Positions 31,048 to 41,443 of a DNA stretch of 64,000 bases are shown one piece after another; position 1 is the first letter of the stretch; each line of letters begins with the position of its first letter. Origin of the DNA: Trichosphaerium sp. ATCC 40318 (lineage: Eukaryota; Discosea; Flabellinia; Trichosidae); assembly GCA_038496445.1 (NCBI GenBank), contig JALMLS010000421.1, positions 166,424 to 230,423 of the forward strand, read 5' to 3'. Both the position numbers and the translations under genes were made by a program. The notes beneath the pieces were generated by a model. That model made no database searches, was not told the origin of the DNA, and saw only the letters and a list, made by a program, of their open reading frames with translations.

Positions 31048-32913
31048 TTACACAACACTCATACGGCTCCGCCTCTCTTTTGATGTCGAGCTTCTCACTT
31101 TCAAATCAGCGACTGACCTCCAAGGCTTTTTTGCGAACATGGTTGATTTTCTTTTGTCGACTGCTATTCTACACGAAGTGTGAGAATGAGATAGGACTTT
31201 CTCACATTTTTTGCTGCTGTACATGTGCTTTAGTGTTTGTCCAAGGGTTGTCATGCCCTTTGGGTTAAGTGTTTCGGTTGTGATGCATGTGAGTTTACTT
31301 GTTTTTCTTCCTTTGAAAATATTAAAGAATTCTTGCTCTACTGCTCCTATTGCTTCTAATGGTGTCGTTCCTTTGAAATTAGGAAAGAATTCCTTAAAAG
31401 TATCCATATGCTTCGAGAAATCAAACTCAAAAAGGTCTTTTTTGTTAAGTATAACAACCCAATTAACTTTTTTTAAAGCAACCAAGCTCGTATGTTCTTT
31501 GAATATTTTACAAGATAATTCGAAGCTATTTTCGGTTGTAGGTCGAAGAACTACATAAACAGAATGTCAGAGAATAAAGAAAAACAATTGATAAATGTTC
31601 ACGTGACAACGAAATTGAAAAAACGGAAAAATCCAAACGAACTAACGTACGTGAATGAAGATCTACAAAAAAAATTATACAATCAACATTGTCCATAGCT
31701 CTAATCCATTTTCTCCTTTCGGATGCTTGGCCGCCCATGTCGATAACGTGAAACCTACTCCATAGTAAGTATGGAAAACCTTCGTTGAGGTAAGACGTGT
31801 TACTTCACGTCGAAAACTCCGTCTAACAAGAGTTTGAACATACCAATAACCGTTAACATCAAAACGTGATTGCCACATGCCAATTGTCTTTCGAATACAC
31901 AAAAGTATATCATCATTTGTTGGTTTATAACTCACACATGTAATGTCATTAAAGCGTTTATCCAAAAGGCTAACATATATAAGTACACGTGTGAAAGAGC
32001 AAAGTAATAGAAACGAAGAAGTAAAATAAGTTTTGGTGACGGTTTTTTTTTTGAACAAATTCTGGTTCGTCAAGACTCGCGCTGTAAGGTTTGAGTGTGG
32101 AAGGAACAGTTGAAAAAGATGCGTTATATTTTGGGAATACGAAAAAAAAATATGGCAAAGACAAGACGTACTACAAGTCGGCTGTTGAAGCTAAGTTTCG
32201 CCTCTTTTTTAAATACCAATTTCGTTGTACTTCTTCGTCGTTCCAAATACTCCTCAAGCGTTTATCCGTTGTCTTATTTATAGTAGCTCTATTATGACGT
32301 ATACTCTTGAAAGCAGACTAGAATATGTATTAGAGCCTGTAACGAAAAGATCTCCAAAAAAGTTGCAAAGACTGCAAAAAAAAAAAAGATCACAAAAAAC
32401 TACGAAATTTCGCTAGTCCTCTAAAAATAAAACCCCGGAAGCGATGTCGCGTGTATATCACGTTTTATAAAGTCAATAGAAAGTACCTTTGCTTGTCTGC
32501 CTACTTTTTTATTGTCGCAGTTTTCATAAAGCTGCATGACAGTTTTTGTAACATAGTCATGTATTGAATGGCCAAAAGTAAGTCTTTCCGTGCTTGTAAA
32601 TCCTTTACCATAAATTATTTTCATTTGCTTCATAAATGTTGACTTTCCACTCCCGCCAAGACCTATAAAAATAAATAAGCGTCATTCATCAACAAACAAG
32701 CAAACAAACAAAAAAAAAAACAGCAAAAATGTTTGATCACGTGATATTTTTCGACTTTGATGACTTGAGGAACGCTAAAAAAAATTCGGTTGGGTTTTAT
32801 TCGTTCATACCAAGGCTTAATATTGTCTTCTCCTTCCCCGACGTAGCCCGCGCAGCTTTCAAGTATTTATCTATCCGTGTCGTTTGAGGCGACTTTACGT
32901 AACTGCATATCAT
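31048..32913 (-). CDS. heterotrimeric G-protein alpha subunit, divergent
   Basis: GTP-binding signalling subunit. The ATG at 32913-32911 gives MICSYVKSPQTTRIDKYLKA; Cys-3 could be palmitoylated, but the Gly-2 for myristoylation is absent. Exon 1 (32811-32913) joins exon 2 at 32662 in frame to give the P-loop TILSLGLGGSGKSTFMKQMK. Later come the helical domain, KPTNDDILLCIRKTIGMW (switch I), FHVIDMGGQASERRKWIRAM (switch II, after a GTATGT intron), IIFFVDL, WVVILNKKDLFEFD (NKxD) and KLTCITTETLN (TCAT equivalent). In switch I, the position of the catalytic Arg (RVKTTG in typical subunits) reads I-R-K-T-I-G, so the Arg is lost or shifted. The C-terminal receptor-binding tail is replaced by about 60 Lys/Arg/Ser-rich residues ending RRSRMSVV. 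Confidence 0.85.
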
Positions 32914-33683
32914 TCTTAATGGCGTTTGTTGTTACTATATGTATCTACAACGTATTTTCTTGATATTTTTAAAGGCCAAGAGCTATTGCTTTAGTCTTGA
33001 TAAACCTGTTGAATAAGTACACAAAAACGATGAGCCAAAGTTGGGAAAGTCACACAAAAAAAAATCACCGCTTCAAACTCCTTGACTCAGGAGTCATCAA
33101 CTCACCGTAAGATTGTGTTAGACACCGCCGACGTATTCTTGTACTCCTAATATCCCTATCACGTGTATTTTTTATAAAAATAGTAAGCACTAAACGACTG
33201 TTTTTATTTTCAGCCATCACGTGACGCATCGGAATTTTTTCACCAACTATTTGGGTGAGAGGGACGTCCCTTTGCCATCTTTTCTAGATTTCGCTAGTTG
33301 TGTAACGATAACTCCTATCGTTTATCGCGCTATATAGCGAACGGAAGCGGAACTGTGAAGTTACATAACCAACTAGCGGTCATGGACTACCACATGCCGA
33401 AAAGAGGTATCATGTGGTTATTACAAACAAGCGTGGTTTAACGCCATACATTCACGTGATTTCTACGAGAAAACCGTGTCATTGATCGTCCCTTACGGTT
33501 TATATATATCAGCTACTTTGATAGAGAAGTCGAGTATTTTCAATCATCACGAAAACGATGTGCTGAAAAGAGCTAAAAAAACCATCAAAACTCTATTGCT
33601 CCTTCTAAAACAACAAAAATCGAGTGTCTTCTCTACCGATATCTGAATTGATTAGATGTAAAGCGTCTACATTAAGTGTAGTG
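32914..33683. other. spacer rich in TCACGTGA palindromes, no supported gene
   Basis: 770 bp upstream of the G-alpha gene without a convincing ORF. TCACGTGA occurs at 33217-33224 and 33452-33459, and a CTATCACGTGTA variant near 33160. Also GATAACTCCTATCGTTTATCGCGCTATATAGCG with self-complementary segments near 33306-33340. Probably promoter and regulatory DNA of G-alpha. Confidence 0.4.
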
Positions 33684-34316
33684 TCACTGTACAACAATTC
33701 TAGAGGATAAATACGCGTTGAGGTGTACTACAACAGGAAACCAGCAAAGCAGAGAAAAACCGAGTACTTTGATAGTGCATACGGGAACTTCCAACAAGCC
33801 CTGTTTGTACCAAAAAAATAATACTGCGAAATAGCATAGGTGACTATTAAAGGATTTACTATCTTCACCACTATATAGCGTCAGGTATAGCGCTTCGGGT
33901 CTATCCGGAGATTGATCATATTTAGAATACCAGAGCACATGTGAATTATCATTGTAGATTACGGTTCTTTGTGATTTGCTAATTTTTGCTTACATATTCG
34001 TCATGTCACGTGACTGATAGACTTTCGTAGAAACAACAAGTCTAAGACTACCTTATCATAAACCAAGAGAGTGAACATGTCAAACACTTGCTACATAAAC
34101 TATCTCTTGACTACGTTACTATTTTGCGTTTAGCCCTTTTTTTCCAGTTTCAATCATGATTGTGCAGACATTTGCGATAGAAACGGTGCTATGAAATGTA
34201 CTTGCTGAGTTTTCATAAAGTTCCAAAAGCTTATAGCCCAAAAAGTTACATTGCCATGTGAAATAGCTGGGCGCTTCACAGTTATTAAAGAACAACAAGG
34301 CTAAAACAGTACTCAT
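33684..34316 (-). CDS. hypothetical protein, two candidate exons
   Basis: An ATG at 34316-34314 opens MSTVLALLFFNNCEAPSY, then CNFLGYKLLELYENSAS, to a stop near 34119. A second coding-looking stretch, 33684-33960, reads NDNSHVLWYSKYDQSPDRPE and ALYLTLYSGEDSK. These could be exons of one gene or two remnants; no donor/acceptor pair joins them cleanly. An inverted-repeat arm (33978-34100) lies between them. No family recognised. The N-terminus is hydrophobic, so a signal or anchor is possible. Confidence 0.25.
33978..34100. repeat. inverted repeat arm 1 (pairs with 36655-36787)
   Basis: About 120 bp starting GCTAATTTTTGCTTACATAT and containing TCACGTGACTGAT, GTAGAAACAACAA and CAAGAGAGTGAAC. 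It matches the reverse complement of 36655-36787 at roughly 80-85 percent by eye, with small indels. The arms flank the MITE-like element and the intronless F-box gene. Confidence 0.75.
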
Positions 34317-34344
34317 ACAGCCCTTGACAGGAATAGGTAGAGTT

Positions 34345-34830
34345 GGAATTAGGGCTATAGCCGGCTAGCCGGTACTGTAATTAGCTGGTTAAGTTTTTGG
34401 GACCGGCGAAAACCGGCTAAGAAAACTGAAGGGAAAACTGAAACCTCTTTCGCATTTTTGCTTGATACTAAGTGACCTTCTACAACACAGTGTTAGTGTT
34501 TGTTATACAACATCAAGGTCGTTGAAATATAGGGATGGGCATTGAGATGATCTCTTGTTTAACAACAGTAACAAATATTTCACTTAGAGGTGGACGTGGT
34601 CCTGTCCCAGCTAAAAATCTGTGGCTGGATAAGAAACGCAGCAACAAACTCTGTAATGGGCCGTTTACAATATGAGATTTTGTTGATGTTGCCACCACAA
34701 TGCTTCTGAAAAGTTCTACTTCTGTTGATACAAAGGTCCAACACGCATAAAAAGGTTGAGTTTTCTTAGCCAGGTATTCCCGGTCCCAAAAACTTAAACG
34801 GTTAACCGCCTCTAGCACCACTTGTGTTTA
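34345..34830. mobile_element. MITE-like element with inverted repeats, probably degenerate
   Basis: 34384-34430 (GGTTAAGTTTTTGGGACCGG, then ACCGGCTAAGAAAACT) is closely matched in reverse complement at 34755-34808 (CGTTTAAGTTTTTGGGACCGG-like, then CCTGGCTAAGAAAACT). The left side begins with nested palindromes GGCTATAGCC and CCGGCTAGCCGG (34353-34372). The interior, about 340 bp, has no intron-exon structure; a 102-codon minus frame without ATG crosses it. Inverted ends with a non-coding core suggest a non-autonomous DNA transposon. Target-site duplications are not clear and the outer right end does not mirror the left palindromes. Confidence 0.45.
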
Positions 34831-34967
34831 CGATATAATGATTTCCTATTAATCAGTATACGTGTAGTATCAGTGTCGTGGAGCTTTAGCTCACACAAGC
34901 TTCTCTGAGCATAGAAATATACGTTTTTTACTTTGCAAGTTTACGCTCGTTTACTGTAGTTGACTGA

Positions 34968-36503
34968 ATGAACATCTTCTTTTGCCAAAATACACCAACA
35001 ACAGAAAACATGTCTGAGTCACCCGCTAAACAAGTATGTGGTTCAATACAGACCAATACAGCTTCAAACCAGCCCTTTACGCTTCTTCCACCTGAAATAC
35101 TCGAAATGATCGTATTCAGACCTCCAGCAGACCCGATATTGACACCAATTGCTATAAAACGTACTTGCAAGTGTTTTTACTGGCAAATATCTGGTGCAGG
35201 CACTCAATGCTTGAAAGCAGCTCACAGGGAACACTTCCCTACCTACATTACCGATTTCCCATTTTTCAAGGACCAAGACTTTACTTCATACTACTGGAAG
35301 TATCTACCAGTGTTATTAGGCTATGTGCGACCTAACCTGAAAGAACAAGTTCTTGATTCAGTTACAGTATCAACTATTATACATGACATTGGTAAAGACT
35401 ACAAACATAAAGTAAAGTTCTCTGTAGAAGCACTATTCATGTTGATTTACGCTTCGCAAAAAATATGTTCCTATGGTGATCACGTGATAGACACAAGTAA
35501 ATTCATAGGATACTTTGATGATGAGTTTACTGAAGATGTTGAAGAGGGTGATTTTCAGTGTGCTGATGTAGAAGTTGACCCTGAAGAATTTCATTATCCA
35601 CCGGACCTGCTACCATGGCCATATGGTGATAACGGCGTCCTTTTATGTGAAAGAGTTAACATTAATTATATCATCGATGAACAACTGACACTAGAAGAGG
35701 TTAAAAAATGGCATAAATTTATAAACTTCAATGATGCCGTTTTTCATGAAAGAGATGCCTTTGGCAAAATACCTTTAATGCGCTACATTGAGATGTACTA
35801 TGCTTATAATAGCGGTATACTAGATGATCCTGTTTACCAATACTTTGTTAAACACAGTAACATAAATACACGTGACTTATCCGGAAAGACATCATTATTT
35901 TATCTTGGTGATGTTGTAGAAAACTATGATATTTACAAGGTTGATGAAGATTACGACTTTACAGTAAGAGATAACAAAGGGTGGAACTTTATATATCATC
36001 AACCAAAATGGATCAGGTGTGAAAACATTGATTGTCTCAAAGATATATTAGGAGATACAGAATTACTTTGGTTATTGATTCGGTTACGTATGTTTTATAA
36101 GGCTTTTCTTCTTTGTGATAATGCTGTAAACTTTCAAGAGATGAAGATTCATGAACCTTTTGGAGAACACAACAAAACTATTGCTTTTGTTCTTGCTGAA
36201 ATGTCTCAAGAGGTTGTCTGTAAAGTAACACCACGTCGTGAACAAACCTATAGTTTTGAACATGACCTTGTGAGAGAGAAACAAAAGTCAGACAGTCACT
36301 TGATTAGTCTCATTTGTAATCACAAGGATTACAATCCAAACCACCAAGATGATGAAGGGAATACAGTGTATATGACAGCTCTCAAATGTGTGGACCTTAA
36401 ATTTGCAAAGAATTTTATATCTGATGGTATGGATTGGACTATAAAAAACAACCTAGGAGAAAGTGCAAGAGAACTAAGGGACGCGAGGGTTGTTGGTAAA
36501 TAA
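34968..36503 (+). CDS. large intronless F-box protein with ankyrin-like C-terminus
   Basis: 511 residues in one exon from the ATG at 34968; a second in-frame ATG at 35010 (MSESPAKQVCG) may be the real start. The F-box is at about residues 36-75 (FTLLPPEILEMIVFRPPAD, then IAIKRTCKCFYWQ). Acidic and Tyr-rich middle segments follow (EVDPEEFHYPPDLLPWPYGD). The C-terminal half has degenerate ankyrin-like units (NTRDLSGKTSLFYLGDV, FTVRDNKGWNFIYHQ, NPNHQDDEGNTVYMTAL, WTIKNNLGESARELR). Probable SCF adaptor. Intronless among intron-rich genes and enclosed by the inverted repeats at 33978-34100 and 36655-36787. This F-box plus ankyrin layout is common in amoebae and in giant DNA viruses of protists, so transfer is possible but unproven. 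Confidence 0.75.
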   Translation: MNIFFCQNTPTTENMSESPAKQVCGSIQTNTASNQPFTLLPPEILEMIVFRPPADPILTPIAIKRTCKCFYWQISGAGTQCLKAAHREHFPTYITDFPFFKDQDFTSYYWKYLPVLLGYVRPNLKEQVLDSVTVSTIIHDIGKDYKHKVKFSVEALFMLIYASQKICSYGDHVIDTSKFIGYFDDEFTEDVEEGDFQCADVEVDPEEFHYPPDLLPWPYGDNGVLLCERVNINYIIDEQLTLEEVKKWHKFINFNDAVFHERDAFGKIPLMRYIEMYYAYNSGILDDPVYQYFVKHSNINTRDLSGKTSLFYLGDVVENYDIYKVDEDYDFTVRDNKGWNFIYHQPKWIRCENIDCLKDILGDTELLWLLIRLRMFYKAFLLCDNAVNFQEMKIHEPFGEHNKTIAFVLAEMSQEVVCKVTPRREQTYSFEHDLVREKQKSDSHLISLICNHKDYNPNHQDDEGNTVYMTALKCVDLKFAKNFISDGMDWTIKNNLGESARELRDARVVGK

Positions 36504-37082
36504 ACCAATAAACGATACCTTTTCATTACTATCAAGTTCACTGTTTGTTAGATTAGAGCATACCAGTAACAAGGTAAGACTTAGACTTTATTTCGTTTTA
36601 GAAGCTCAGTTGGAGCCACAAAGCCTGACACTTCGTGAATTTAGATATAAACTGGTTTATGTGGCAAGTGTTATTCGGTTGACCTGCTCACTCTCTTGGA
36701 TTTATGGTACTAAATAGTCTTGGATTTGTTGTTTCTACAAAAGTCAATCAGTCACGTGACATAACGAATATGTAAGCAAAAATTAGCAATAACAGCAAGA
36801 ACTGCTCCTACTAGCTAAGTATACGGCCAATCTTTTGGCGGTAAACGCTCAGGAGACTGTTACGCTACGTTGACTAACTGCTGAGTTGGTTGGAAAACAT
36901 ACACTCTTTGAATGAAATGAAAAGACTTTTATTGAATTGCCGAAAAAGGATTGTTGTCTTATAAACATACATCTTTTGCCAATACAAGTACAGTGTGATC
37001 TTGTTAACAAACTCGGGCAATAATTAATCACGTGGTCTGCGTTTTTCCATTGTCAGTTAGGAAACGTCACATTACCGAATAA
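36504..37082. other. spacer between F-box gene and DEP copy C
   Basis: Contains inverted repeat arm 2 and little else. A 75-codon frame overlaps the arm without a domain. ATCACGTGGTC is at about 37028-37038, 50 bp before the DEP-C start codon, so it may be promoter-proximal. Confidence 0.4.
36655..36787. repeat. inverted repeat arm 2 (pairs with 33978-34100)
   Basis: Begins GTTTATGTGGCAAGTGT and contains CTCACTCTCTTGG, GTTGTTTCTAC and GTCACGTGACATAACG, ending AAAAATTAGC. It is the inverted counterpart of 33978-34100. The arms enclose about 2.6 kb. Confidence 0.75.
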
Positions 37083-40000
37083 ATGAGCGAGCGTTCGTCA
37101 AGAAGCCCTAGCTTGTACGTCTTTATCGTTATTTTTTTTTTTGTTTTTTAACTTTTTATCGGGTTCTTAAGCGTCTCTATTCGTGGCGAGTTCCTCGGTG
37201 TTGACGTGGGGGCATTAGGAGATAAAATGGTTTCTAAAGAACATGGTGTTATTGTTAAAGGTCCTAAACATCATTTCTTAACTCACGTGCGCGTACAGGC
37301 ACTAATACAAGAATCTAGACAGGAAATATCACCTTAAAAAATTCAAAGACTGTTTTGTTGGCCATGAAGCTGTACGTGCTGTGTTTCTATTTTGAACGTC
37401 GTACATAGTATTCTTAACTATATTTTTACGTTACATATGACCATAAAGTACTATTTCAGCGCTCTAGCCATTTTTGTACTTGTGTACAATTACTCCGTTT
37501 TTATTTTTACGCACCTTGAACTTACGACCTGACGCAATTTATAGGTAACGTGGATAACTAAAAATGTAAGATCGTGCTCTAGAGAGCAAGCAGAGTTAAT
37601 TGGGAACTATATGATGGAACATGGACATTTTGATCACGTTCTCGATGAGCATTCATTTAAAGGTATGTTTTTATTCTTTTTCGAACTTTGTGCCTCGCCA
37701 TCCACCACTTATGTGGTGTAAAAGTGCCGTAGATAACGTTGAAACCACAGAGAGTATTTTACAAAAGACACGTGATGTCACGTGACAATTTTCGGTGGCA
37801 GCGAATAATAACTGTTTTTGTTTTTAGATGGTCCTCTTTTCTACAGATTTAATAAAGTCACTGCGAATATAAGAGAGAAATTTGATAAGTACCAATCTTG
37901 GAACTTCGAATCAATAATCAAAGCATGTCAAAAAGGAAAACATCCATTGAATATCATGACAAGGTGAGGAGAAAAACAAATTTCTTTGTGCGAACCTTAT
38001 TTTTTTGAACGAAAAAACATGTAATGTAATTTTTTTTTTCAAGGACATATGGTTTCCGTAATTACAAAAACTGCTGGCTTGGTACAGAGTTTGTCAAATG
38101 GTTAACAAAAAATAAGGGTACGCAAATGCGTTAATAATGACTGGAGGTCTTTTTTGACAATACAATAAAATAGGATGGGATGAGGAAACAGCAACGTATT
38201 TTGGTCATATTCTTATGCACAAGGGTTACGTTGTACACGTGGCTGGTACTCAACAGTTCCATAACAGGTAAGTAACAAAGTACTTTTATCTTGATCCAGT
38301 GAATGTTTATGGTATCAACAAAGGGAGTTGTTTTATAAGTTCATTTCAAAGACTTCTCAAAAAGCACTTCGTGAAAAGTCAAAGTTTCCTTCAATGACGG
38401 ACGTAGAAAGAGGCAAACTTAAAGAACTAAAAGATGTAGTTACTCTACTGCAAACAATAGACCACGGTATGTACGTAACAAGAGCTTATTGGTTAAGTGA
38501 ACAAAGGAATTAAGGTGAAAGATCGTACATGGAGGCTTAAAAAGTACAAGGATTGCTTCATTGCCAATGAATTAATTACTTGGCTTGTTAAAAACCTGAG
38601 ACTAAACACACGTGTAGAAGTAAGTATGAACAACCTAATCTGTAGACTCTCAGAGAGTTTTAAGCTTTAAATATTCTGAAACTTTTATGATTAGGCTATT
38701 GCATGGGCACGTGAAATTCAAGAAATGGGTATCATAGATCATGTGACATACAATGGCAAAAGATTTGAGGATAGCTTTCTCTTCTACCGATTCATATACT
38801 TCCTACCTATGTGCGTTCAATTCACCTACAATTTATCTCTTCGTTTGTTACATTAATGAGTTGTTGTAGGGAACTAGCTCCAAATAAAAAGCTTAAAAGT
38901 CAACTCATTAATTCACCTATTCTTCCACATGTCCCATTACAGAAATCTCATTGCGAAGAATGGTGTAAGATTCTTGAGTATGTTGGTTTGTTTGCTCCCC
39001 GCAGTTTGCTTACATTGACCTAGAAAACGAGATTATACGTACCACAAGTTTAACTTGCCTTCTATTCTTGGTCAAAAGTTTTATTCCCACAAGAAAACTA
39101 TTCTAGTTGATGTTGGTAACATTATTGTTACTTATAGTAACACCGGTAAGCCACCCAATTTTATAGTTTAAAGCCTCTGTTTTTTTGAAACTTTTGAGTC
39201 ACGTGGATCGAACCAAGATCCTCTAAAAACGTGTGCTTTTATGTTTCAAAATAGCTTCAAAAGTTGCAGTAGCAGTGGATTGAGGTTAACTAGTATTCGA
39301 TAAAAATAGGTTCATTCTATCATTATGATGTTGCCACATGCAAGACGTTTAAAGTAGACTTTCCTTCTGATTTCGAATACCATCATTTCTCTTTTCCTTA
39401 TGTCATATTCAAATCACAAACAAGTTTCAAACTGTATTCAATCCTGAACAATAACGTGATCACCACTCATCTTGATGATAAAGATATGCTTTCTCAAGTA
39501 CTCATGGGATCATCTAAACTTGTTCTTGTTGTTAAAAGTGATTTGTACCTGTGCTGTAGGACGGTAGGATCCCAACAATTACTCAAAGGTTCATGTACGT
39601 TACAAAAAAAAACTGCAACTGAACATTCTTACTTATTTTATCCCAAGTGTCTGGTTATAATCCTTCATCACCATTATCACATATAAACGATACTCATGTA
39701 TTCCTTTGTAATGCTTTCACATACAGGCTATTCTATTTGGACACTGGAGAACTCATAATTTCGGTAGAAGCTTAGAAGTCCTATTTTCTTTTTTGTTCCA
39801 TTTTTTTGGCGTTTCTCATTGTGTTGCTAGGACAATGTTGAAAGAATACAAACTATCACATTTACTGCAATGTCATCATCTGCCATTGCTATCACACAAC
39901 AGAGTAGCTTGATATTGTATAATACTATAGACGGAACAATGAGATATAAGAAAACAATTGGAGATGATATATTTACAGCACTTTGTTTGACAAATGAATA

Positions 40001-40790
40001 TGTAGCTATTGGTAAAGCTTTTTTTTAATGAGGTTTGTACGCTTATTGTCTTTAGGCACGCAACATGGAGAAGTTCTTATCTTAGATGCAAACACAGGAT
40101 CTGAGATAACTACTTTAACCAAACCAGATCCAAAGAAACACTCGACCACTTCAACAGCACCATCCAGCACTCCAAACGGTACATCAAATTATTTTCATTT
40201 GAAACTTATATTATCCTCAAAGCTGAGGCACTTTTCGGTACTTTTGAGTTTAAGGTAAACAGTGTTGTGTTTATTGAAGATTCTCTAGTAATATCGTACG
40301 TTTGTAGTAACACGTGATGTAATGTATTATTTATATCTCAACTAAAAATAGGACGTACAAGAATAGAGTTGCTTGTATTTGGTCACTTGATAATCCTTCT
40401 TCTCCCTTAAAGTATGTAAACCTTAACGGTATACCAGTATCATTGCAAGTGAGCAAAACAAACGCTTTTATACTCTTGCATGTACCTGAACAATCAAAGA
40501 AGAATATGAATACTACAATTTCTTCTGGTTTGTTTGTCATAAACATTGAAATGTACATAAACCAAGCAAAGAAAATTGCAAATCAACCAACAAGAACAAG
40601 ATCAAAAACAAGAACAAAGATAAAACGTGCCATTTCAGGCATACGCAGATCAAATTCAATGGCTAGTACAGAAAGCAGTGAAAGTAGTATGGAAGAATCT
40701 ATTTCAATCAACAGTACAGGTAGCAAGAGATCCACAGGAGATGAAATAAGAAGCAGCAAAAAGAGTCCTCCAAAAAAAGAAATTTCTTAA
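37083..40790 (+). CDS. triple-DEP-domain beta-propeller protein, copy C
   Basis: Plus-strand paralogue of copies A and B. The ATG at 37083 gives MSERSSRSPS with donor GTACGT. Exon 2 reads FVSIRGEFLGVDVGALGDKM, then the GTCCTA-donor intron, then RKYHLKKFKDCFVGHEA (DEP1), VTWITKNVRSCSREQAELIG, FNKVTANIREKFDKYQSWN, NYKNCWLGTEFVKWLTKNKG (DEP2), FPSMTDVERGKLKELKDV, DRTWRLKKYKDCFIANELI (DEP3) and AREIQEMGIIDHVTYNGK. Propeller strands include ILVDVGNIIVTYSNTG, TFTAMSSSAIAITQQSSLI and HGEVLILDANTGSEITTL. The Ser-rich tail (MASTESSESSMEESIS) ends KKSPPKKEIS and TAA at 40788-40790. Inverted relative to A and B, so the 16-41 kb block includes at least one inversion. Confidence 0.75.
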
Positions 40791-41057
40791 TTCTTCAGCG
40801 TCTTCTGATACAATACAAACAACTTAGAATATGTACAATAAATAAATACTGTAGTTTTGTCCAGTTGTTTGCAGTGTATCACAGCACAATAAAATCGTAT
40901 CTCTGTAGAGGAAACTTCTTGAGCTATTCAAAGCGAAGATACACCTCTAACAAATACAGTGATGTTTTAAGATAGAAAAAGATACAATCCATATGAAACA
41001 ATAAGGTATTATAACATGAGTCACGACAGCTCTATGTCAGCTGTGTGATTGATAGGT
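40791..41057. other. short spacer between tail-to-tail genes
   Basis: 267 bp with AATAAATA near 40848 (possible polyadenylation signal for DEP-C). No ORF. Confidence 0.4.
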
Positions 41058-41443
41058 TTATTGTTTGACAAACGTTAAAAAAGTAGTTGCTGAAGCATAT
41101 AAGTGAGTCTCTGCTTTGATATCGAATCCTGCAGAAACAAAGTATTTAATGATAACGCCAGTAAGGTTAAGTAGTATATTTACTGATTTTGTTCCAATCT
41201 TAAGACAATACGTGTTCTGGGCAGAATCGTGTTTGAACGCTGACTCTTTTTTCTTAAATGTTTCACACAAGGCAGTTGCTAACCCTGTTAAATAAGGTTC
41301 AGCTTCCATTGATGCTGAGATAGCAGTCTTTAGTAGTACTGTGCCTATAGAACACTTGAGGTTCATGTATGTCTATGAACGTTTTTGTACGTACGTAGAC
41401 TTATGCGTACAACAGTTATGGTGTTATATGAAGATTCAGTCAT
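41058..41443 (-). CDS. small conserved-looking protein, unknown
   Basis: About 115 residues. Exon 1 starts at the ATG at 41443-41441 (MTESSYNTITV); a GTACGC...TTCATAG intron joins it in phase 0 to TYMNLKCSIGTVLLKTAIS. The frame then runs through MEAEPYLTGLATALCETF, NTYCLKIGTKSVNILLNLTG and VIIKYFVSAGFDIKAETHLY to TAA at 41058. The pattern looks like a small all-alpha domain. I do not recognise the family. No signal peptide or membrane segment long enough to call. Confidence 0.5.
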
